DNA of 64,000 nucleotides. It comes from Saprospiraceae bacterium. GTDB taxonomy: Bacteria; Bacteroidota; Bacteroidia; Chitinophagales; Saprospiraceae. Shown here piece by piece: positions 24,589-32,786 of this stretch. A model generated the notes under the pieces. That model worked only from the letters and a program-made list of their open reading frames with translations, had not been told where the DNA came from and made no database searches. Numbering within the stretch: the stretch's first letter is position 1; every line of letters starts with the position of its first letter. The translations under genes and the position numbers were made by a program. The stretch spans positions 620,001-684,000 of the forward strand of contig JADJJL010000007.1 of assembly GCA_016710265.1 (NCBI GenBank), in the 5' to 3' direction.

Positions 24589-25380
24589 ATGAAAATAATT
24601 TCTTTATTAAGTTTGGGAATTGGATTAATTTTTATGGGTTTGCTTACAAGTTGTGATAATCAAAAAATGCAAACAGAAATTAATTTAAAAAATCTGACTC
24701 CAGTTGTGCTGAAACAAGAAGGGACAGAAATATTTCAATATTGGGAGTTTAAAAATGATTCTAATTTATGGACTCATCATTTTAAAATACCAGCCAATAT
24801 TAAATCCTATAAGGATACACTGGAGAATATTTTTGGAAAAGATTCTTTTAATTTCCACGTCCAAAAAATGGCATATCAAGACAATTCATACCAATCCGTT
24901 CAAACTCTCAATGGTGATTCGATCAATGCACAATTGGTACATTCCAAAATGGTGGGAAAAATAAGACCTATGCAATATCTGGAAGCTCAGTTGCTGGATT
25001 ATCAATTAAGCAGGTATCCCCTATTTAGTTGGCCAACTGAATTTCATGGGTTTATACTTACCCATGATTCACTAAAATTGGTCAAGGTCTATTTTGCTGC
25101 GAGCGATCAGCCCTGGCCGCCAAAACCCAATGTGATATTGGAACGATTAGTGGAAGAGCTTAAACAGGGTTGGACATTTAAATATCATCTTCACAATCAC
25201 TATGAGCCAAGGTCAAGCCATTACCTTGGAATTTTGGCTCCAAGCATGGCAGATGCTCAGTTTTATCAATTCTTGTTTGAAGATTTTAATTTAGAAAATG
25301 CATTGATAACAAATGGCTTTCATACGGTTGAAATAAATAAAAGCGAATTTTCAAAATTTAAGGCGCATGGGAATGAATAA
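24589..25380 (+). CDS. Hypothetical lipoprotein
   Basis: A 263-residue protein with a lipoprotein signal peptide; the lipobox is LLTSC with the cysteine near residue 22. The mature part has no family I recognise. Notable stretches are FQYWEFKNDSNLWTHHFKIP, QYLEAQLLDYQLSRYPLFSW and a late HLHNHYEPRSSHYLGILAPS with several histidines. The repeated His/Asp pattern near residue 200 might hold a metal. It is expected to face the periplasm or the outer surface. A promoter almost touches the start. No operon partner. Confidence 0.7.
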   Translation: MKIISLLSLGIGLIFMGLLTSCDNQKMQTEINLKNLTPVVLKQEGTEIFQYWEFKNDSNLWTHHFKIPANIKSYKDTLENIFGKDSFNFHVQKMAYQDNSYQSVQTLNGDSINAQLVHSKMVGKIRPMQYLEAQLLDYQLSRYPLFSWPTEFHGFILTHDSLKLVKVYFAASDQPWPPKPNVILERLVEELKQGWTFKYHLHNHYEPRSSHYLGILAPSMADAQFYQFLFEDFNLENALITNGFHTVEINKSEFSKFKAHGNE

Positions 25381-25515
25381 GAAAGCCAACAGTTCAATTC
25401 GCTTCATGGTTTGGGTCAAGGGCGGCATCAGCTCTCATTTGTTTTTTCTAATGAAGCCAAAGTAAAATGTTGTCAGAAATAAGGCAAAATGAATGAAACC
25501 ACGAACAAACAAAAA

Positions 25516-25647
25516 TTAATGTGACTTCGTAGTTCCCATAAAAGGAAGGTCCATCTTCAGATATGCAAAGTACCAACTTGCCCCTGCGGTTACAAAAAAT
25601 GCACCAGATAAAAACTTACATATTTCCTTCCAATTTATCCTATCCAT
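25516..25647 (-). CDS. Small membrane protein, 43 residues
   Basis: An ATG frame of 43 codons plus stop on the minus strand, 75 bp downstream of hipA. The product begins MDRINWKEICKFLSGAFFVT, then forms one membrane helix (about residues 11-31, with GASWYFAYL) and ends LPFMGTTKSH. The amphipathic start and aromatic-rich helix look like a real small membrane protein. No family is known to me. It may be read from the hipBA transcript. Confidence 0.5.
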   Translation of the reverse strand: MDRINWKEICKFLSGAFFVTAGASWYFAYLKMDLPFMGTTKSH

Positions 25648-25722
25648 GTTTTGCGATTTTAATTATTATACTTATTTAGGAAAATAAATCCTCAACACAA
25701 TGAAATTTTATTTTTAATTACT

Positions 25723-27024
25723 TTAGTACACATTCAAATGATTATTAATTTTTTCTATTAAATTAGGCTCTACTTTAGCTTGTGTTGCATATTTATTCCA
25801 TGATTTAATAACAGAGTTAATTTCATCAATAATTTTGTCGCCTTTTTTAATGCTATTATTCTTTGCTAAAGTCATTAAATCTTCTTTTGTTATCCCAAGT
25901 CTTTTCCCATTGACACTTAAAGTTTGTTGGCTTACCCAATGATTGGTGGGGTCGAAAGAAAAACATAAATCGTAGGCGGGAGCCAATTTCCATTTTTCAT
26001 CTTTTTTTAAAATGAATGAGAAATTCTTGGTGTGGTCATCATAATTGGTAGCCAACACATTAAATACCATTCTTCGAAACATTTGTTCGGCTTCGGGATA
26101 TGTAAGGAACAGTAATCTCATAGTCTGAAAAACTTGCTCATAACTATACCCATACATGTCATTGAAATCATAATGCTGTAAACCACAAAGAGATTGGATA
26201 TGATGTTTAATATTCCCATCTCTATCAAAACGCTTGGTCATAAAGTGTGCTCTTCCATTTTCTTCCAACAGACGGCATTCGCTTATTTCTATTTTACAGT
26301 CTTTTGCCATTAGAAAATAAGCGTACTCTATACGCCCCCATCCAAAACTCTCACCAAATTGTTCTCCACTGACACCATCTAATTTAAGCAGCCAATGTTC
26401 GAAGCCTTTGGGTACATTTCCTTGTCCAGATTTTACTTCTCCTGTTTTGGGATTAAATGCAATTACTGCCTTTGGACGAGCACCACCAGCCGAGGTTCCT
26501 ATTTTTAAGATATCCATCATTGCCTTTTCTTCATCCCTACTTAAGTTGGCTAAAAATGCTTCTCGTTCATTGAGCATTTTTTTTGCCAGATCCACCAATC
26601 CATCCAATTCTAATGAGAAGTTTCTTGTACTTGTTTTGATTTGTGCCGGCTCAAATTCTATAGCCCCCATTCCTCTTGTCCCAATAAAACACAACTTTTC
26701 TACTGGGTTCATACTATTCTCTGTTCTTCCTTGTTGAACCAACCAAGTATTAATGAGCCTATTCCCATATTTGTCTGGTAAAACATCCGCCAATAAACCT
26801 GGTAGTCCTTTGAAAGTGTCTTCTGTTTCGTCGCGTCCTTTTCGCAATTCCGGAAAACTATACGTTAATGCACCTCCAGAAATTGGCATTTTGAGAGGTG
26901 ATAAATCCCATCCATTTTGGATAAATTTAGCATCATATTGGAAATATCCCAATTGCTGTGATTCATCCCAGCGAACAGCCCCAATTAATTCGCCCCAAAT
27001 TTTAATTTCTGCTACATCTACCAT
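25723..27024 (-). CDS. hipA: HipA family serine/threonine kinase toxin
   Basis: A 433-residue full-length HipA. The N-terminal HipA_N/couple region (residues 5-105) is followed by the kinase core: GTSAGGARPKA at 176-186 (the glycine-rich loop and autophosphorylated serine of the family), HWLLKLDG near 210 for ATP binding, NYDDHTKN at 327-334 with the catalytic Asp and Asn, and PAYDL at 349-353 with the metal-binding Asp. All key residues are present, so it should be active. In E. coli HipA phosphorylates glutamyl-tRNA synthetase and induces persistence; the target here is unknown. The start overlaps the hipB stop by 7 bp. Confidence 0.9.
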   Translation of the reverse strand: MVDVAEIKIWGELIGAVRWDESQQLGYFQYDAKFIQNGWDLSPLKMPISGGALTYSFPELRKGRDETEDTFKGLPGLLADVLPDKYGNRLINTWLVQQGRTENSMNPVEKLCFIGTRGMGAIEFEPAQIKTSTRNFSLELDGLVDLAKKMLNEREAFLANLSRDEEKAMMDILKIGTSAGGARPKAVIAFNPKTGEVKSGQGNVPKGFEHWLLKLDGVSGEQFGESFGWGRIEYAYFLMAKDCKIEISECRLLEENGRAHFMTKRFDRDGNIKHHIQSLCGLQHYDFNDMYGYSYEQVFQTMRLLFLTYPEAEQMFRRMVFNVLATNYDDHTKNFSFILKKDEKWKLAPAYDLCFSFDPTNHWVSQQTLSVNGKRLGITKEDLMTLAKNNSIKKGDKIIDEINSVIKSWNKYATQAKVEPNLIEKINNHLNVY

Positions 27025-27371
27025 CCTAAATTTACTTTTTTAGATGTGATATTTTTTTGAGGGGAAGCTTGTTTTCTTTGCTTTTTTTTAATTTTAGCGT
27101 ATTCAATGGGACTGATTTGCTCTTGAATTTTAAACACATCCATAATGTAGAGTAAATTAAGTACTCGCAGGACCTGTATTAAGCTATCAATTCTTACCTT
27201 ATCTCCTCTTTCCAATAAACTTAATGTTGATCGGCTTATTCCAGCGTCCAATGCCACTTGGGCTTGTGTCCTATTTTGTCTTAGTCGGTGTGATTGAATA
27301 AAATTTCCGATGGCTTCCATTAAAGAATTATCGGACATTGCCTCCCATTTTATGTATGACTTATCATTCAT
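27018..27371 (-). CDS. hipB: HipB family HTH antitoxin
   Basis: A 117-residue XRE-type antitoxin if started at ATG 27371. An upstream ATG at 27398 is in frame but lies within an inverted repeat and almost at the predicted transcription start. The HTH covers about residues 20-70 (QNRTQAQVALDAGISRSTL). The tail is basic and ends in Trp, as in E. coli HipB. It should neutralise HipA and repress the operon together with it. Palindromes of the form GAATGA-N4-TCATTC lie upstream. hipA follows with a 7-bp overlap. Confidence 0.85.
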   Translation of the reverse strand: MNDKSYIKWEAMSDNSLMEAIGNFIQSHRLRQNRTQAQVALDAGISRSTLSLLERGDKVRIDSLIQVLRVLNLLYIMDVFKIQEQISPIEYAKIKKKQRKQASPQKNITSKKVNLGW

Positions 27372-27506
27372 ATCTATTATTTTTACATTAATTTGCATCC
27401 TATCTCATGCAAAGATACACATTATTTTTAAAACTTAGCAATTTGAATGATATTTCATTCTAAAGTTCTAATAAATAATATATTTGAATGATTTGTCATT
27501 CAAATA
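27354..27506 (-). promoter_or_regulatory. hipBA promoter and operator array
   Basis: GAATGA-N4-TCATTC occurs at 27486-27501 (arms extend to 11 bp, 27481-27506) and 27445-27460; the centres are 41 bp apart, close to four helical turns. A 5-of-6 copy lies at 27354-27369 over the first hipB codons. Between them, the minus-strand -7 box TATCTTTG (27410-27417) overlaps another inverted repeat, TTTGCAT-N8-ATGCAAA (27392-27413). These are likely HipB sites by position and symmetry. Confidence 0.65.
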
Positions 27507-27618
27507 ATTGCTTAGCAAGTTAAAATAGAGTATTACAAGGGGATTGTGACACCGAAATTTGTAGGCCAATTACACGCTAATTAACCAGCATCAACTATGA
27601 GTATTAAAATGTCTATAC

Positions 27619-28017
27619 TTATTTAGTCAACCGAAATCCCAAGAAACTACCAAGAAATTTTGCTCCATTGGCAAGTATAAAAATTAAAATAAAACTGGAC
27701 CATTCCACAGTCCCGACAATGATTATAATCGTAAGATCTAACAAAACATAAATGAGTGGAAAAAGAAAGACCAACTTCAATACATTCGGAAACTCCTTTC
27801 TCTTCCAATACCTTGCAACTAAAAAGAAAATTATAAAGCCAAAAATTCCTGAAACATATGGAGCAGAAATTTGAGCATGTGCTTCGTATACACTAAATTC
27901 TTGTCCTGGATTTACGAAATAAGAATATAATGCAACTTCAATAAAAGAGATAATTATTAAAGTTGCCATTGTCAGAATGGCCAATCCAATTAATTTTAAA
28001 ACAATATATTGTTTCAT
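27619..28017 (-). CDS. Hypothetical four-helix membrane protein
   Basis: A 132-residue protein with four predicted membrane helices (about 7-32, 50-68, 80-100 and 107-127). The first loop is acidic and periplasmic-looking (YFVNPGQEFSVYEAHAQISAP). No family recognised. It begins 3 bp after the DUF1801 stop on the same strand, so the two are probably one operon, although a functional link is unclear. Confidence 0.65.
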   Translation of the reverse strand: MKQYIVLKLIGLAILTMATLIIISFIEVALYSYFVNPGQEFSVYEAHAQISAPYVSGIFGFIIFFLVARYWKRKEFPNVLKLVFLFPLIYVLLDLTIIIIVGTVEWSSFILIFILANGAKFLGSFLGFRLTK

Positions 28018-28020
28018 ATT

Positions 28021-28476
28021 CTATTTCTTTAACTTACTTTCATAAGTAACTATCCAATCTTTTACGCTTACTTTTTTCATCAATTCGCCAATGAGTTTAT
28101 ACGGAATCTCTTCCAACTTCTTAAATCGGACACAGCTCTTTCCCATGTCCAGTTTTTGTGCACTGTGTTTGGGATATTCACCGACGAACCAATCCAATAA
28201 TTTAGGATCGGAATAAATACCCATGTGATAAAAATTGATTGAATTTTTTTGTGAAGCAAGTCCAGCAAATGGGAGAGGGTCACTGGGTTTACAATGGTAA
28301 CCTGCAGGATAAAGTGTATGCGGGACAACATATCCCAATCCTCCATAACTAATGGCTGCTTCAAATCCTTTGGGCAGGTTTATTACAATGACATCATGAA
28401 GTTTATTAAAAGCTTCTACCCTATCCTTTGGAACATTGACCAGAATGTCATGAACTGTTTTTCCGTCTGCTTTCAT
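28021..28476 (-). CDS. DUF1801 domain protein
   Basis: A 151-residue YdhG/DUF1801-type protein of the YjbR-like alpha/beta fold. Typical stretches are VPKDRVEAFNKLHDVI, GFEAAISYGGLGYVVP, INFYHMGIY and MGKSCVRFKKLEEIPYKLIG. The family function is unknown; it is cytosolic and often stands near small stress genes. It is followed after 3 bp by a membrane protein gene. Starts from ATG 28476. Confidence 0.8.
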   Translation of the reverse strand: MKADGKTVHDILVNVPKDRVEAFNKLHDVIVINLPKGFEAAISYGGLGYVVPHTLYPAGYHCKPSDPLPFAGLASQKNSINFYHMGIYSDPKLLDWFVGEYPKHSAQKLDMGKSCVRFKKLEEIPYKLIGELMKKVSVKDWIVTYESKLKK

Positions 28477-28536
28477 AAATATTCAAGTTTCGCTTTATTT
28501 CTATTTTATATAATTCGATTAGGTCTAAAAGCAATC

Positions 28537-31500
28537 TTACCTTACCAAACTCACATCACCCGTCAATTTATACGGCGTGCCTGTTTTGTCCCTAAACTGA
28601 ATTAAATAAACATACACACCGGGATTCAGTTTCTCGCCTTGGAAGGATCCATCCCAGGCACCAACAGAAGTATTTGGAATTCCTGATCTGCTCTCAAATA
28701 TTCTTTCGCCCCATCGGTTATAGATCTGCAATAAATCTATAATTTCGACGCTCGAATCTGAGATTAAATTAAAGAAATCATTTGATGCATCATCGTTTGG
28801 AGAAAATGCACTAGGTGCAAAGAAACCTTGTTTGGCAACAACTACAAGTTTATATACAAACGGACATCCATTTACATCTTCACCTGAGAATGTAAATTCT
28901 GATTCTCCCAATGTTGCAAAAGATTTTGTTTTAAAGCAATTTGGACAAGCAATAGATTCTCCACTCCATTCTCCTTTTTGATAGGTTAAATGACTCGGCA
29001 AATTAAAACTTAAATCTATGGAATCTCCAACTTTATATTGCAAGGTGTCCACTCCCAAATTTTGTACAAACTGATCTTCCAAATCAAGATTAAATGTTTG
29101 TGAAAAATTACAGTTTTTCTCATCCACCATTTCTAGTAAATAACTTCCTGGCGACAGATTTTGTATTTCATTTCCAAGGACTGAATAAGGCTTTCCATTG
29201 AGATAATAATCAATAGGATTCCTTCCACTTTTTTGCTTGATCTGAATGATTCCTAATCCCCCATCCAAACAACTTCCATTGATTGACTTTATATCAAAAC
29301 AAAAACAAGGGACTTGGTCAATATGGAAGTCTTTAATAAATGTACAATTGTGTTGGTCAGTGATGCTTAAAATGTATTTACCAAAACTCAGCTCCTTCAG
29401 CGCATCTGCGTGTGATCCTGTATTCCAGCGATAGCTATAAGGTCCTTGACCTCCCAAAATATTTGGAATGATTTCTCCATTTTGGTCATTCTCGCAATTT
29501 AGTTGTCGAATAGAATCAATGCTATAAATTTCTGAGTTGACTAAAAGATTGATATCTGTGGTTGAATCACAATCAAATTGATTTTTATTTAAAAATTGGT
29601 AATTACCTGTTTGTGAAAAAGTCTGGTTACCATAATTTAATTCTTGCTGATAACAGATGATAGTGTCCAACTTAAAACTAGAATTCGAATTGGCTTTTAA
29701 TTCAAGCTGAATAATACTATCACAATTTAAAGAAGATTTTAATGCGATCGTGTACAAACCAGTTTTATCGAATTTTTGATTTCCGATACTGACCCACGAA
29801 CCTTCACAGATGACTTCCTTAATGGAATAATCATAGACAGGGTTCACCAATAAACTCAATAAAATACTGCTGTCACAATTGTTTTGATTCATGGTATGAA
29901 GAACTACATCTGTTGTACTGGAATATCTCTGATCCAAAACATTGATAAAAGATCCTTCACAGATGGCTGTATCGATTTTGGTTGAATTGTTTATATGTTT
30001 TTTAAGATTTAAATTTACAATACTATCACAAGCATATTGATTTTCGCCTTTTAATGAATAGTTTCCTGTAGTATCATACTTTATTCCGAAAACTTCCACA
30101 AATTCACCTTCACAAATATTAGAATCAAGAATAGTCTTGTCTACTTTGTTGACCAATAAGTTTAGTTGTATAACACTATCACAATAATAAATGGATTTCA
30201 AAGAATCGGTATAATTGCCTGTTCTACTATAAGTATTTGTTCCTACCCCAACAAAAGACCCATCACAAATCGTGCTATCTAAATTTAAAAGATGTGTATT
30301 TCTTTGTATGATATTTACTTCTAGTACACTATCACATCCAAAAACATTGCTCAAAGTATCATAATACAATCCAGCTTGATCGTAGATCTTGTTTGCAACT
30401 TGCACATAATCGCCATCGCAAATTTCAAATTTAAATTCATTAAAATCTTCCTTGTGCACCAATAAATCCACTAGGATGGTGCTATCACATCCATTTAAAC
30501 TTGAATAATTAAAAGTATATAAGCCCGTACTATCCAGGCTTCGACCATCAAATTCAAAAGTTGTACTTTGACATCTTTCCACCATAATCGTTTGCAAATA
30601 TTTTGGATAAGCTTCTACTTTGATTTCTAAAATACTATCACATCCATTGAGATTCTTCAGTGTGTCAAAATAAATCCCAGCGTCTGAATATAATTTATTG
30701 CCTAATCGGATTGGACTTCCTAGACATAAAGAAGTGTCTATTTTTGTGGGATTCAAATCGCGATTAACATAATAAAATGGTGTGCTAATTTCACATTCAC
30801 TTCCATATGACAATCTGACTACGTAGGTTCCAGACATTTCCTTTGGAATACTATAAGATACACCGATAGCCCCTACGATTGCAATGCCATCCTTATACCA
30901 TTGATATTTGGAATTAGCCAAAAATGATTTGGAAGCTGTAATAACTACCGTGTCCTCAGAACAAAGATTTGTTTTGGTTTGTATACTCAGTGGTTCGAAA
31001 TTAATGGATTCTTGCAATATCAATTCATCCATCCAATAATAATATTTACCGTCCGTCATTTCACAGGCAGGACCAATAATTAAAGCTTCAATATTCCTTG
31101 TTGGCTTAATCTTAATCTTCACGTTTATCCATTCATTTTTTCCTGATACATTTACCGAGTTAACAGTATACCATCCTGAAATAATTGACGGACAATCAAA
31201 TTTCTTAAACGGGTCAATAAAAGGTAAATATTTACAACTATCTGTGGCAAATATTCCAAGATTAAATGTGTCTCTTGCAGAATATACAGAGCCACCAGTT
31301 CCAAATCCAATCCAAAAAGATAGAGTGTATTCCTTACCAATCACTAACGGATTAATAAGGCATGTGCCGACATATTCCTTAACTGGAATATATATATTAT
31401 TAGACAATTGTCTAATATCAAGGAAACCAACATAACCATACCCTGAAGGTAGCGGCATTGGTGGCAATCCCACCGATGGATGCCCTCTATATCCACAAGT

Positions 31501-31803
31501 GTTATAATAATCTGAGGTTGCATCGGAAGCTTGTATCCAACCTTTACAAAATTCCATTTGAGACACAAAATATGGACAAGTAGTATATTCCTCAAATGAG
31601 GCATTGGGTATATAAGAAGAAGTAATATTTGCAGAATCAGAAATTCCATTACATATGCAGTCGGGGTCATTTAGGTCGATTAAGCCGTCCTGATCATCAT
31701 CAATGGTGTTGTCACAAATTTCTATAGCGGTCCATTTGGTCTTTTGGTCGGTAGATTCCGAGAAGAAAGGAAGACTTAAACAAAAGGCAAGCCACTTCAT
31801 CAT
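28537..31803 (-). CDS. Large secreted protein with about eight CDS-type repeats and T9SS type B sorting domain
   Basis: A 1088-residue protein. A short leader is followed by a calcium-loop-like segment (NTIDDDQDGLIDLNDPDC), a domain opening NASFEEYTTCPYF (about 65-260) and an Ig-like domain (about 275-345). Next come about eight tandem modules of about 51 residues (360-770), each with a Cys near its start (ICEGSF or similar), a TG-Y turn and a CDS triplet near its end. The C-terminus (SAFSPNDDASNDFF, then IYNRWGERIFES and GVYVYLIQFRD) is the gliding-motility-type, T9SS type B, sorting domain. A filamentous, disulfide- or isopeptide-stabilised surface adhesin is plausible. It is transcribed alone. 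Confidence 0.85.
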   Translation of the reverse strand: MMKWLAFCLSLPFFSESTDQKTKWTAIEICDNTIDDDQDGLIDLNDPDCICNGISDSANITSSYIPNASFEEYTTCPYFVSQMEFCKGWIQASDATSDYYNTCGYRGHPSVGLPPMPLPSGYGYVGFLDIRQLSNNIYIPVKEYVGTCLINPLVIGKEYTLSFWIGFGTGGSVYSARDTFNLGIFATDSCKYLPFIDPFKKFDCPSIISGWYTVNSVNVSGKNEWINVKIKIKPTRNIEALIIGPACEMTDGKYYYWMDELILQESINFEPLSIQTKTNLCSEDTVVITASKSFLANSKYQWYKDGIAIVGAIGVSYSIPKEMSGTYVVRLSYGSECEISTPFYYVNRDLNPTKIDTSLCLGSPIRLGNKLYSDAGIYFDTLKNLNGCDSILEIKVEAYPKYLQTIMVERCQSTTFEFDGRSLDSTGLYTFNYSSLNGCDSTILVDLLVHKEDFNEFKFEICDGDYVQVANKIYDQAGLYYDTLSNVFGCDSVLEVNIIQRNTHLLNLDSTICDGSFVGVGTNTYSRTGNYTDSLKSIYYCDSVIQLNLLVNKVDKTILDSNICEGEFVEVFGIKYDTTGNYSLKGENQYACDSIVNLNLKKHINNSTKIDTAICEGSFINVLDQRYSSTTDVVLHTMNQNNCDSSILLSLLVNPVYDYSIKEVICEGSWVSIGNQKFDKTGLYTIALKSSLNCDSIIQLELKANSNSSFKLDTIICYQQELNYGNQTFSQTGNYQFLNKNQFDCDSTTDINLLVNSEIYSIDSIRQLNCENDQNGEIIPNILGGQGPYSYRWNTGSHADALKELSFGKYILSITDQHNCTFIKDFHIDQVPCFCFDIKSINGSCLDGGLGIIQIKQKSGRNPIDYYLNGKPYSVLGNEIQNLSPGSYLLEMVDEKNCNFSQTFNLDLEDQFVQNLGVDTLQYKVGDSIDLSFNLPSHLTYQKGEWSGESIACPNCFKTKSFATLGESEFTFSGEDVNGCPFVYKLVVVAKQGFFAPSAFSPNDDASNDFFNLISDSSVEIIDLLQIYNRWGERIFESRSGIPNTSVGAWDGSFQGEKLNPGVYVYLIQFRDKTGTPYKLTGDVSLVR

Positions 31804-32173
31804 CCCAAATTATATTTTAGTGGAATAATATAATTCATTGTTGAACAATTAAATATAATTGAAGAGAAAATATAATTAGAATGGACAAAATATAAAAATG
31901 ATCTTTTCACAAATGCAAGGAATTAGAAAATTTGAAGAAGCTTGATTTAGGCTTGGTTTTATTCTGTGACAAATATAAATAAAATTCTGGAGGCGCGCGC
32001 ATACCAAGGTAATTTTTAACTAGTTGTCCATCAAAATTGAATGAAATCCATTTAGTATATATGAAGGGCAATTGATCATACACTAAAAAAAAGAGTAAAA
32101 AACATAAATTTTTAATCTCGTTCTCAGAACGTAGGTAAAATTTCCCCTCGTTTGATTTCAACTCAAATCATAT
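31804..32173 (-). other. Intergenic region without a supported gene
   Basis: This 370-bp gap holds an 84-codon minus-strand frame (31907-32161) with no recognisable fold, a biased lysine/phenylalanine composition and a GC patch (GGAGGCGCGCGCAT) near 31989. I do not call it a gene. It might be a decayed fragment. Confidence 0.4.
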
Positions 32174-32557
32174 CTAAGTAGATAAATCCTTTTTCGACTT
32201 TACAACAGCCAGATTATGGATCAGTTTCCATTCGTTGTCGATGTCTAGGACCAATGAATTATAAAAAACAAAGTCGTTTTCTGAACTTTCCAAACGCAGT
32301 TTAACCATGGCAATGTTTTCACTGACATCCATAATTTCGATCGTCATTTTTCTGGCCATTCCACCAAAAATACCATCTCTGATATTTGCCAAATACTGAT
32401 GCTTATCAATCAGAGTCACACCCGAAGTTCCCATAAATCCATAACTAGCGACACAAAAATCAGGGTGCAATACCTTATTCAAGATCTCCAGATCGCTCAG
32501 GTCGCCTCCTTCCACAAAATGAGTGATAGCTTGCTTTACTTTTTCAGTGCTTGTCAT
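32174..32557 (-). CDS. NTF2-like / SnoaL-type protein (putative lumazine-binding family)
   Basis: A 127-residue NTF2-fold protein. The helix LEILNKVLHPDFCVAS, the loop DKHQYLANIRDG and the strands IEIMDVSENIAMVKLRLE and NSLVLDIDNEWKLIHNLAVV fit the putative lumazine-binding/DUF4440-like group. The pocket could bind a small molecule; the ligand is unknown. It stands alone. Confidence 0.75.
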   Translation of the reverse strand: MTSTEKVKQAITHFVEGGDLSDLEILNKVLHPDFCVASYGFMGTSGVTLIDKHQYLANIRDGIFGGMARKMTIEIMDVSENIAMVKLRLESSENDFVFYNSLVLDIDNEWKLIHNLAVVKSKKDLST

Positions 32558-32786
32558 TCTTTCTTATTAAGATATAATATTCTTCAATAAAGCAAAAATA
32601 ATCATTCCATACTAATTGGGCTCACAATCAGAAAACTGTATCTTTGGTGTAATAATCCTTAAATGATCTCAAAATCTGAATTTTTCATTCATTTACTTAA
32701 TAGGAATAGAATAATCCTATATAAATTTAAGGATTCATGCAGCGCAAATCAAATTTAGTTGGTAGTAATAGGTAATAGATTGTAAA

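Noticed and set aside
31907..32161. 84-codon minus-strand frame
   Set aside because: No fold or family pattern and biased composition; kept only as an intergenic note.
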